Source of the DNA: Chitinophagales bacterium
GTDB lineage: Bacteria > Bacteroidota > Bacteroidia > Chitinophagales > UBA10324
Direction of reading: 5' to 3'
Length of the DNA stretch: 14,183 nt
NCBI GenBank assembly: GCA_013695775.1
Contig: JACCZV010000221.1
Coordinates: 1-14,183, forward strand
The notes under the pieces were generated by a model. The model did not search any database, was not told where the DNA came from, and saw nothing but the letters and a program-made list of their open reading frames with translations. This document shows positions 1 to 6,795 of the stretch, piece by piece. The position numbers were made by a program, and so were the translations under genes. How positions within the stretch are numbered: position 1 is the first letter of the stretch; each line of letters opens with the position of its first letter.

Positions 1-922
1 CCGGGCTGCGTTGCAGTGAGGCTTTGCGTGGTGTCGCCGGTGTTCCAGAGGTAATGGAAGAAGTTGGCGTTGTGCTGTAAGAGTGTCCTGAACAGGCTGA
101 TTGTCGCACACGAAAATATCGGTACCTAAATCTAAAATGCTAAGGTCAATAATGCTGGAAGCAGTGTCGGGGACGAGGGAGATATCGTCGATGTTTAGGT
201 AAGACCATATCTCCCCATATTGAGCCAGGCAGCTACTCGTGGCAGTGTGGAACGATGAACCAAAATAAGAATTAAAATTTCCAATAGTAATATATTCTTC
301 GTCGCCTACAGCAACGTAATTTGCTGTCCATTCTATCCATGAATACAGATCTGTTTGAAACTTTCCACATCTGTTTTAACTTGAGGGGTGACGGGTAACG
401 CGAGGAAGGAGTTAAAATTGGTGACACGATTTACCGAGAAATAAACACCTAAATTAGGAGACCATGTAAGAATATTAAAACAGAAGTTGGTTGTATCAGT
501 AATTCCGGCTACCCACATGGAAATTTATAGGTTTCGCCTGCATGTAATGGTTTGAGCAAACGGCATTGAAGCATACCTCTGTAATCACCGGATGAATCAC
601 TTAAGTTTAAACCGTTGTAAGAGTGCAATTGGGAAATAGTCACGTATGATTGTCCTATTCGTGGCTGGTGATTGCCATATAAGTTACCTGGGATGTTACC
701 TGGATAGACATTTACTCCAACTCGTCGGTATAATGTACCTCCAATCCAGTTGCCTCTTGCCCAGCACAGGGGACCAATATTATCTATTAATGAATGGTAG
801 ACGCGATCGGAACATAATTCCATAATATACATTCCCGAAGGTAAAGAGCCCACTTGAAAGTCCGAAACATTTTCACCCGGTGACACATCAATTGTTTTAG
901 TTAGAAAAGGATTAAACTTAAT
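1..922 (-). pseudogene. Frameshifted T9SS/gliding-associated surface protein, partial
   Basis: Minus-strand translation gives one continuous protein only if three frame changes are allowed. The first segment reads from about 922 to 519. It contains a tail-like motif (VSDFQVGSLPSGMYIMEL) and then GQSYVTI and LLKPLHAGETYKF. The frame changes near 518-524 to continue MWVAGITDTTNF and LGVYFS. It changes again near 352-363 to give TDLYSWIEWTANYVAVGDEE and YITIGNF, then LNIDDISLVPD. A third change near 72-86 leads to YLWNTGDTTQSLTATQPG, which runs off the left edge. This pattern matches large Bacteroidota secreted proteins with a jelly-roll-like module followed by Ig-like 'W.TGDTTQS' repeats. There is no signal peptide and no ATG at the 5' side; the first in-frame start is a GTG at 886 and an in-frame stop lies at 923-925. 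It is either a decayed gene or a stretch with indel sequencing errors. Family assignment rests on motif resemblance only. Confidence 0.6.
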
Positions 923-1114
923 TTAATTATATGATTCACCCAAATCATTATGTTTTGGAAGAAAATGATTACAGTGAATTGACAATTTTAAGCAGCTTAT
1001 ATCAGATAATCACTGCAGATAGATCAACATATGCCTTCCATCACCTCAGCAGCTAACTTTACCGCCAGATAGTTTTCTGTGTTTATTTAACGGTGAAATA
1101 GCAGAGGACCAATT

Positions 1115-2953
1115 CTATTCCACCGTCACACTCTTTGCCAGATTTCTTGGCTGATCGACGTTGCAACCACGCAATACAGCAATATGATAGGCAAGCAGTT
1201 GCAATGGTATTACAGAAAGCAATGGAGTAAGCGGTTCTTCTGTCTCTGGAATTTCTATTACAAATTCAGCTAAGTCGCGGATGATCTCATCACCGCTTGA
1301 AACAATTGCAATGATGCGCCCTTTGCGGGCTTTCACCTCCTGAATGTTGCTGATGATTTTATCATAAGGCCCACCCTTTGTTGCTAACACTACCACAGGC
1401 ATCTCATCATCTATTAAGGCAATAGGTCCATGCTTCATCTCTGCGGCAGGGTAGCCTTCAGCATGGATGTAAGAAATTTCCTTCAACTTCAGTGCGCCCT
1501 CTAAACCCACAGGAAAATTATAGCCGCGACCCAGGTAAAGGAAGTTACGCATATCCTTGAAGTAGTCTGCAATGTATTTGATCTGATCATTGGTCTTCAA
1601 TACCTCTTTTACCTTACCAGGAATAGAATCTAATTCATTTATGAGCTGATGATATCGTGATTGGGTTATTGTGCCCCGCTTTCTTGCGGTGAGAAGGGCG
1701 AGCATGCTGAGCACTGTAACTTGCGCTGTAAATGCTTTTGTTGATGCCACCCCAATTTCAGGACCTGCATGGGTGTATGAACCCGCATCTGTTGCACGGG
1801 CGATCGATGAACCAACTACATTACAGATTCCAAAAACGGTTGCTCCTTTCGATTTTGCTAATTGTATTGCCGCTAAGGTATCTGCAGTTTCTCCGGATTG
1901 GGAAATCGCAATTACCATGTCATCGGGATTCACGATAGGATTGCGATAACGAAATTCAGAGGCATATTCCACCTCTACCGGGATTCGTGCAAGATCTTCA
2001 AAGAGATATTCTGCAACGATGCCCGCGTGCCAGGAGGTGCCACAACCTACGAGTGTCAACCTTTTTGCATTCATCAGCTTCTCCTCATACTCTGCAAAGC
2101 CTCCAAGCTTAATCTTACCGGTATAAGTATTTAACCGGCCGCGCAGAGAATCCCGGATGGAGTTCGGCTGCTCGTAAATCTCCTTAAGCATGAAATGATC
2201 GTACCCACCCTTTTCCAGCATTTCAAGCTTTAACTCCAGCTCCTGTATGTATAGTGTCTTAACCTTATTCTCAATTGATCTAATGCTAATTTCGCCACTT
2301 CGGTGCAGCACTGCGATTTCTTCCTCATCGAGGTACACAACATTCTTCGTGTGTTCTACAATTGGTGTAGCATCGGAAGCAATAAATAGTTCCTGATCGC
2401 CAATGCCGATCACAAGCGGGCTTCCCTTTCGGGCGGCGATGAGCTGGTCAGGTGTGTCTCTGGCGATGATCACGATGGCATAAGCTCCAACAACCTCATT
2501 CAAAGCAACCCTTACAGCCTCTGCCAGATCAAGTCCTTCATTTACCTGAATGTCTTCTATTAGGTGAACTAAAACTTCCGTATCGGTATCAGATTGAAAA
2601 TGATGGCCACGTTCTGCCAGTTCCTTTTTTAATGGTGCATAATTTTCAATGATGCCGTTATGAATAATGGCGATGTTTTCTGATTCCGAAAAGTGTGGAT
2701 GGGCATTTACATCATTCGGAGCACCATGCGTTGCCCAGCGCGTATGTCCTATTCCTATGGTTCCGGAAATGTCCTTCCCGAGACAGTATTCCTCGAGTGA
2801 GCTTACCTTACCTGCCTTCTTAAATATTTTTATATCCCCATCCAGCAATGCAACGCCGGCGCTGTCATATCCGCGGTATTCGAGGCGGCGCAACCCTTTC
2901 ATCAAGATTGGGAATGCTTCTTTCCTGCCAATATATCCGACAATGCCACACAT
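1115..2953 (-). CDS. glmS: Glutamine--fructose-6-phosphate aminotransferase (isomerizing)
   Basis: GlmS converts fructose-6-phosphate and glutamine to glucosamine-6-phosphate, the first step toward UDP-GlcNAc for peptidoglycan and LPS, in the cytosol. The 612-residue length is normal. The product starts MCGIVGYIG, so Cys2 becomes the N-terminal nucleophile of the glutaminase domain after Met removal; this fixes the start codon. TRWATHG (71-77) and HNGIIEN (98-104) are glutaminase-pocket motifs. The two SIS domains follow: GCGTS (303-307), SQSGETADT (351-359) and STKAFT (404-409) bind the sugar phosphate. The C-terminal NLAKSVTVE (604-612) is the conserved tail that closes the active site. It begins 23 bases after the stop of the DUF4270 lipoprotein gene, so the two are probably co-transcribed. 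No glmS ribozyme is expected in this lineage, and the 23-bp gap leaves no room for one. Confidence 0.98.
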   Translation of the reverse strand: MCGIVGYIGRKEAFPILMKGLRRLEYRGYDSAGVALLDGDIKIFKKAGKVSSLEEYCLGKDISGTIGIGHTRWATHGAPNDVNAHPHFSESENIAIIHNGIIENYAPLKKELAERGHHFQSDTDTEVLVHLIEDIQVNEGLDLAEAVRVALNEVVGAYAIVIIARDTPDQLIAARKGSPLVIGIGDQELFIASDATPIVEHTKNVVYLDEEEIAVLHRSGEISIRSIENKVKTLYIQELELKLEMLEKGGYDHFMLKEIYEQPNSIRDSLRGRLNTYTGKIKLGGFAEYEEKLMNAKRLTLVGCGTSWHAGIVAEYLFEDLARIPVEVEYASEFRYRNPIVNPDDMVIAISQSGETADTLAAIQLAKSKGATVFGICNVVGSSIARATDAGSYTHAGPEIGVASTKAFTAQVTVLSMLALLTARKRGTITQSRYHQLINELDSIPGKVKEVLKTNDQIKYIADYFKDMRNFLYLGRGYNFPVGLEGALKLKEISYIHAEGYPAAEMKHGPIALIDDEMPVVVLATKGGPYDKIISNIQEVKARKGRIIAIVSSGDEIIRDLAEFVIEIPETEEPLTPLLSVIPLQLLAYHIAVLRGCNVDQPRNLAKSVTVE

Positions 2954-2976
2954 AGGCTTGTGTTTAAGAACAGAGG

Positions 2977-4311
2977 TTACTTTATCGGGGAATAAATTAA
3001 ATTAAATTTCATTTTCCAAGCATCATCACGCAAACTTCCACCGGCCATAAGACGGTCTGCCGTTTCTTTGCTATTATAGGGTATAATAAATAACCCATAG
3101 TCGCTAATTTTCTGATCAAGCAACTGCTGAACCTGAATAGAAATATTGAATTTATACTGGGCCACTGTGTCTCCCGGTTGAATTTCAACCTGAGTGCTCG
3201 TGCCGCCATAGATAGGAAAAGATACCAACTGATCCGGTAATGCAACATACTTTCCCGCACTGTCTCTTGTAACCGCTAATATGAGTGATGGCGGATTGTA
3301 GACGCTATCTGCCCTGTTTGCATCCAGGCGTTGAGTAACCACTAACTCTGCCTTATTGATAATTACATCCTGAAGGTTATGCAGATTGGGAATAGTAATC
3401 CGTCCGCTGATGCCGCCCATTCCCTGAATAAAAATTAAACTGTCACCCTCCGTCGTTTGGTTTATTAAATGATCTTCCACCAGTGAACCCCCATAAAAAT
3501 GCTTGTAGTAATTGGTTTTTACTTCATCAACAGTTATCGGAAAAGTAAAAGTTACAGAATCCCTCGTGGGTGTATGCCAGTATAAACGCAAACCTGATGT
3601 AGCCGAAAGAAGGTTGAGATAAATGATGCTGGCAGCATAGGGAGTGTTGACTGTATCGGGTACAATAGATAGACCTTTAAAGTAGCTTTTAAAGGCGGTA
3701 TCATTGGTTAGATTGGCTGTGCCCGACTGATCTAACAGGTCTTGTCCAAAACGGTCAGACAGCCTTATTCGAAGATGGGGCGTGAAACTTTGACCCAACG
3801 ACAGTATCGTATCTGTAAGGTTGGGCACAACAATTCTTGCTCTGCCCAACACTTCGGGATCTGTAGAGAAAGACTTGTTAGAAAAATATCCTGCTTCGGG
3901 CTTCGGACTCATCGGCTCTGTTACCTGAAATACAGAAAAAGATTGCGGAACATCTTCATAACCATATACACCCGCGTAAGCAAGGGTTAACACCACTGAG
4001 TCAAGGAACAAAGTATCCGCAGTGCCGAAATTAACATCGGTGGTTGGCAGCCTGAATTCCGTGAACACTGCTGCATAGGTTTTGCCAAATACGGGATCGT
4101 AGATGTTTCCAATCAGATTATTAAACTGGGAACTGGTCAGCACTGAATCCTCTTTTATGGAGGTAGTTACAATCCGAAATGTATCAGTGAATGTACTGTT
4201 TATGTCATCTCCGGGGGGCAATATATCTATGCCTATATTAGTAGATTTTCTACAGGAAAGCAGGCTGAGGTAGCAAATAAGAAAGCAGAAAAATAAACTT
4301 CTATATCTCAT
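2977..4311 (-). CDS. DUF4270-family lipoprotein
   Basis: The 444-residue protein starts with a hydrophobic signal (residues 4-19) ending in LLSC, so Cys20 is a likely lipidation site. The mature start, CRKSTNIGIDILPPGDD, and the following segment (GNIYDPVFGKTYA) resemble the DUF4270 family of Bacteroidota lipoproteins. The rest is beta-rich, with many short hydrophobic strands and Thr/Ser/Asp turns, and ends in WKMKFNLIYSPIK. It has no recognisable catalytic motif, and the function of the family is, to my knowledge, undetermined. It sits between the GT5-like gene (82 bases upstream) and glmS (23 bases downstream) on the same strand. From memory, this lipoprotein family often lies next to a GT5-like gene and panC/panD in Bacteroidota. 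That conservation hints at an envelope role, but this is inference. Confidence 0.85.
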   Translation of the reverse strand: MRYRSLFFCFLICYLSLLSCRKSTNIGIDILPPGDDINSTFTDTFRIVTTSIKEDSVLTSSQFNNLIGNIYDPVFGKTYAAVFTEFRLPTTDVNFGTADTLFLDSVVLTLAYAGVYGYEDVPQSFSVFQVTEPMSPKPEAGYFSNKSFSTDPEVLGRARIVVPNLTDTILSLGQSFTPHLRIRLSDRFGQDLLDQSGTANLTNDTAFKSYFKGLSIVPDTVNTPYAASIIYLNLLSATSGLRLYWHTPTRDSVTFTFPITVDEVKTNYYKHFYGGSLVEDHLINQTTEGDSLIFIQGMGGISGRITIPNLHNLQDVIINKAELVVTQRLDANRADSVYNPPSLILAVTRDSAGKYVALPDQLVSFPIYGGTSTQVEIQPGDTVAQYKFNISIQVQQLLDQKISDYGLFIIPYNSKETADRLMAGGSLRDDAWKMKFNLIYSPIK

Positions 4312-4393
4312 GAAGTCGGGGTATAGCTGATGGTTAATGTGAGAGCCTAACGTCGTGAATCTGCCTTTAATATAATTTTATTCAGCAGGGAAT

Positions 4394-5209
4394 CTATTTT
4401 TTTGTCAGGGACTGATAAAACTCCTGATAAACGCCGGGAAACTCTTCACCGTTAACATAATCAAGCACCGGCTTGTTCTTCTGTGTTTTCATGAAGGTCT
4501 TTAATGTTTTATCAAGATTTTGATCTCCGATGATCACTGCATCCGAATGAGTGATGCCACCTTTGTTAAGCCCTGCAAAGTCACCTTTCTTGAAATATTC
4601 GAAGTCAGCATCTTTAATGTCTTTATGAATGAGTGCCTTTGTGTTGAAGGATTTTGCCAGCGACCCTTCGAAGGCGTTGTTATAGACGGAATAAACCACC
4701 TTAGAATTTTGAAAGACGGGTTCCTTTTTATAAACCGTTTTAATATACATCGGTACCAGACTCGTCATCCAGCCATGACAATGAATGATGTCAGGCGGCC
4801 AACCCCATTTTTTAACCGTTTCCAAGGCTCCTTTGCAGAAAAAAATCATCCTTTCAGCATTGTCGTCATAAAAATTTTGATGCTCGTCTGTGAAATCGTA
4901 TTTCCGCTTAAAAAAATCTTCGTTATCAAGAAAATAAACCTGAAGCCTTGCACCCGGAAGTGAGGCAACTTTGATAATTAAAGGAAAATCGTCATCATCA
5001 ATAATGATATTCATTCCTGAAAGCCGCACAACCTCATGCAACCGGTGCCTGCGTTCATTAATGCTTCCAAAGCGGGGCATCAATACTCGTATTTCCATGC
5101 CCTGATTGAGTAGGTGAACAGGCAATTGGTTTGCTATGCGCGCCATTTCCGACAACACCAGATATGGTTTCATCTCCTGGGTAACGATCAGTACTCGTTT
5201 TTTATTCAT
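4394..5209 (-). CDS. Short GT5 starch/glycogen synthase-like protein, N-terminal domain only
   Basis: The 271 residues match only the N-terminal Rossmann half of GT5 glycogen/starch synthases, which are normally about 470-500 residues. Recognisable blocks are KKRVLIVTQEMKPYL (3-17), DIIHCHGWMTSLVPMYIK (140-157, compare 'DVVHAHDWHT'), VYSVYNNAFEG (172-182, compare 'VFTIHNLAYQG') and the helix GGITHSDAVIIGD (217-229). The ADP-glucose-binding KTGGL of true synthases aligns without gaps to VLSEM (18-22), so the key Lys and both Gly are absent. The C-terminal GT-B domain is missing entirely; the gene ends after a short linker. Classical glycogen synthase activity is therefore unlikely despite the usual database name. 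A regulatory, binding or partner role is possible. Divergent from panC and upstream of the DUF4270 gene on the same strand. Confidence 0.85.
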   Translation of the reverse strand: MNKKRVLIVTQEMKPYLVLSEMARIANQLPVHLLNQGMEIRVLMPRFGSINERRHRLHEVVRLSGMNIIIDDDDFPLIIKVASLPGARLQVYFLDNEDFFKRKYDFTDEHQNFYDDNAERMIFFCKGALETVKKWGWPPDIIHCHGWMTSLVPMYIKTVYKKEPVFQNSKVVYSVYNNAFEGSLAKSFNTKALIHKDIKDADFEYFKKGDFAGLNKGGITHSDAVIIGDQNLDKTLKTFMKTQKNKPVLDYVNGEEFPGVYQEFYQSLTKK

Positions 5210-5245
5210 TGGGGATTTTCATTTGATTAAGGCCTAAGAAATTAC

Positions 5246-5255
5246 CCTAATTAGG
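5246..5255. repeat. 10-bp palindrome CCTAATTAGG
   Basis: This is a perfect 10-bp palindrome directly downstream of the minus-strand -7 box, close to the predicted start of the leftward transcript. CCTAA also occurs at 5233-5237 and 5308-5312 in the same divergent region. It could be an operator, but a 10-bp AT-rich palindrome can arise by chance. Confidence 0.3.
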
Positions 5256-5258
5256 CTG

Positions 5259-5266
5259 CAAAGATA
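5259..5266 (-). promoter_or_regulatory. Candidate -7 box for the GT5-like/DUF4270/glmS operon
   Basis: Minus-strand TATCTTTG matches the Bacteroidota -7 consensus TAnnTTTG exactly. A TTTG (minus, 5293-5290) lies 23 bases upstream of it, at the long end of the spacing usually given for the -33 element. Predicted transcription would begin around 5252-5255, giving a leader of about 45 bases before the ATG at 5209. No clear second match was seen in the gaps ahead of the DUF4270 gene or glmS, which favours one transcript for all three. Confidence 0.5.
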
Positions 5267-5281
5267 ATAAAAAAAGCCCTG

Positions 5282-5289
5282 TACTTTTG
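5282..5289 (+). promoter_or_regulatory. Candidate -7 box for panC
   Basis: TACTTTTG matches TAnnTTTG exactly. It lies only 15 bases from the oppositely oriented -7 box, so the two promoters would overlap. I see no convincing TTTG/TTG at the -33 position. If used, transcription starts near 5295 and leaves a leader of about 130 bases before the GTG start of panC. Confidence 0.4.
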
Positions 5290-5326
5290 CAAATCGACGA
5301 TTATCAGCCTAATTTCCAGAGTTTTA

Positions 5327-5383
5327 TAGGTCTTCGAAATGAATGCGGATAATTTATATTGCAACCTCATCCGGCATGACCTA
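5327..5383 (+). other. Possible structured RNA leader upstream of panC
   Basis: Nested inverted repeats: TAGGTC (5327-5332) pairs with GACCTA (5378-5383), and ATGCGGAT (5343-5350) pairs with ATCCGGCAT (5369-5377) with one bulged G. The two 3' arms are directly adjacent; the two 5' arms are separated by 10 bases that contain TTCGAA. This could fold as one bulged hairpin inside the predicted panC leader. No known riboswitch class was recognised. Confidence 0.3.
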
Positions 5384-5427
5384 CTAAACCTTATCTATCT
5401 TTCACACGGCTCATAAATATTCGATAG

Positions 5428-6273
5428 GTGATATTATACAAGAGAGCGGTTGACATATCTGGGTTCGTAAAAAAAAATACCCATGTTGGAAAGTCTATTG
5501 GTTTTGTGCCTACAATGGGAGCACTGCACCAGGGTCACCTCTCTTTGATTCAGCAGGCAAAGCTGGAAAACGACATTGTCATCTGCTCCATTTTCGTAAA
5601 CCCTGCTCAATTCAATGAGCAAAATGACCTGAGAACTTATCCACGTCCCCTCGAAAGTGATCTGCCGCTACTGATTTCCACACAATGCGATCTGTTATTT
5701 CTTCCCTCAGCGGATGAAATATATCCTAATGGTCTCAATTCTTTAAAGCATTATGACTTAGGTTATTTGGAAAATTCTTTAGAAGGGAGGTTGAGGCCGG
5801 GTCATTTCAATGGCGTGGTAAATGTGATAGATAAATTTTTAGAGATTCTGAAACCTGATCGGTTATACCTGGGTCAAAAAGATTTTCAGCAGGTGAAGGT
5901 TATTGAAAGGTTACTTCAAATAACCAGGCAACCATGCCAATGTATCATATGCCCAATTCAACGGGAAGAGAGCGGGCTTGCTATGAGCTCACGTAACATT
6001 CGCTTAACTGCGGAACAAAAAGTGCATGCGTCAGTGATTTACAAAACCTTATCATTTGTAAGAGAGCATTATAAAAAATATTCGCTGAAAGAACTTCAAT
6101 CACATGCCATTTCAATGGTTCATCAGGCACCTGAAACGGCAGTGGATTATCTTGAGTTCTGCGATGCCGAATCCTTTCATATTATTCATAACTGGAATGA
6201 TGCAGAACATATAGTATGCGTTGCCGCAGTAAAGGTTGGTGAAGTGAGGCTCCTGGATAATATTTTGCTTTAA
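5428..6273 (+). CDS. panC: Pantothenate synthetase (pantoate--beta-alanine ligase)
   Basis: PanC joins pantoate and beta-alanine using ATP to make pantothenate, the CoA precursor, in the cytosol. The 281-residue length is typical. Motifs in order: PTMGALHQGH (28-37), the HxGH nucleotidyl-transfer signature with His34 and His37; FVNPAQFN (56-63); RPGHFNGV (123-130); GQKDFQQ (149-155), which contacts ATP and pantoate; and SSRN (187-190). The start is a GTG: an in-frame TAG lies immediately before it (5425-5427), and no ATG occurs before the PTMG motif. The product of PanD, encoded 169 bases downstream, is one of its substrates. Pantoate synthesis genes (panB, panE) are not in the window. Confidence 0.97.
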   Translation: MILYKRAVDISGFVKKNTHVGKSIGFVPTMGALHQGHLSLIQQAKLENDIVICSIFVNPAQFNEQNDLRTYPRPLESDLPLLISTQCDLLFLPSADEIYPNGLNSLKHYDLGYLENSLEGRLRPGHFNGVVNVIDKFLEILKPDRLYLGQKDFQQVKVIERLLQITRQPCQCIICPIQREESGLAMSSRNIRLTAEQKVHASVIYKTLSFVREHYKKYSLKELQSHAISMVHQAPETAVDYLEFCDAESFHIIHNWNDAEHIVCVAAVKVGEVRLLDNILL

Positions 6274-6426
6274 TCTGGTCAATCAAGTATACAATTAAAT
6301 AGTTTTCGCAATATTTTAAATATAAGGCTGTCTTGTACTGCAATCACTCGTTGCACAGAGCAAAGGGTGCTATAATTATCCAAGAATCCTTGCGCCATCC
6401 GTAAAATATGATCGTGCAACTTACTA

Positions 6427-6434
6427 TATATTTG
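6427..6434 (+). promoter_or_regulatory. Candidate -7 box immediately upstream of panD
   Basis: TATATTTG matches TAnnTTTG exactly and ends 8 bases before the panD ATG. Bacteroidota transcripts usually start a few bases after this box, so the panD message would have a leader of only about 2-5 bases. No TTG was found at the expected -33 distance; the nearest, at 6390-6392, is too far away. Confidence 0.5.
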
Positions 6435-6442
6435 CGCCCGTG

Positions 6443-6793
6443 ATGACGATCCAGGTTCTAAAATCAAAAATTCACAGAGTGCGAATCACACAATCCAACA
6501 TAGATTATGTTGGAAGCATCACCGTTGATGAGGAGCTGATGGCTGCTGCAAACCTTGTAGAGAATGAAAAAGTGCAGGTAGTGAATGTGAACAATGGTGA
6601 GCGGCTAGAAACATATGTGATCAAAGGTGCACCAGGCTCCGGCGTGATCAGCTTAAATGGACCCGCTGCCCGAAAAGGTCTCGTTGGAGACATTGTGATC
6701 ATAATATCTTATGGTTCAATAGAGCTTGAAGAAGCGGGGTTATATAAGCCTGCTATCATTTTTCCCGATGACCACAATCGCCTAACCTCTTAA
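6443..6793 (+). CDS. panD: Aspartate 1-decarboxylase proenzyme
   Basis: PanD decarboxylates L-aspartate to beta-alanine, which PanC then uses. It is a pyruvoyl enzyme that self-cleaves between Gly24 and Ser25; here YVGS places Gly24-Ser25 exactly when translation starts at the ATG at 6443, which is why I chose it over the GTG one codon upstream (6440). The resulting 116 residues fit the family. Other visible hallmarks are KSKIHRV near the N-terminus (Lys9, important for catalysis in the E. coli enzyme), the NGER loop (about residues 51-54), LNGPAARKGLVGD (about 71-83) and a C-terminal strand region. It follows panC by about 170 bases and is separated from the next gene by only two bases, so it heads a tight three-gene group with the membrane protein and rfaE2. 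Confidence 0.97.
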   Translation: MTIQVLKSKIHRVRITQSNIDYVGSITVDEELMAAANLVENEKVQVVNVNNGERLETYVIKGAPGSGVISLNGPAARKGLVGDIVIIISYGSIELEEAGLYKPAIIFPDDHNRLTS

Positions 6794-6795
6794 GC

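Noticed and set aside
887..1114. Search for a small gene or glmS terminator in the 228-base gap left of glmS
   Set aside because: Only AT-rich sequence and weak, widely spaced inverted repeats were seen; no coding frame with family resemblance.
2667..3005. Plus-strand open frame overlapping the glmS start and the DUF4270 end
   Set aside because: It is antisense to the GlmS N-terminal domain; the translated sequence has no family resemblance.
4520..4963. Plus-strand open frame of 147 codons opposite the GT5-like gene
   Set aside because: It lies wholly inside a recognisable GT5-like gene on the other strand and has no recognisable motif or start context.
6339..6355. TGCAA/TTGCA inverted repeat as a panC terminator
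   Set aside because: The stem is only 5 bp with a 7-base loop and no T-run follows.
6279..6467. Minus-strand 62-codon frame in the panC-panD gap
   Set aside because: No promoter, no family resemblance, and it overlaps the panD start and its candidate promoter.
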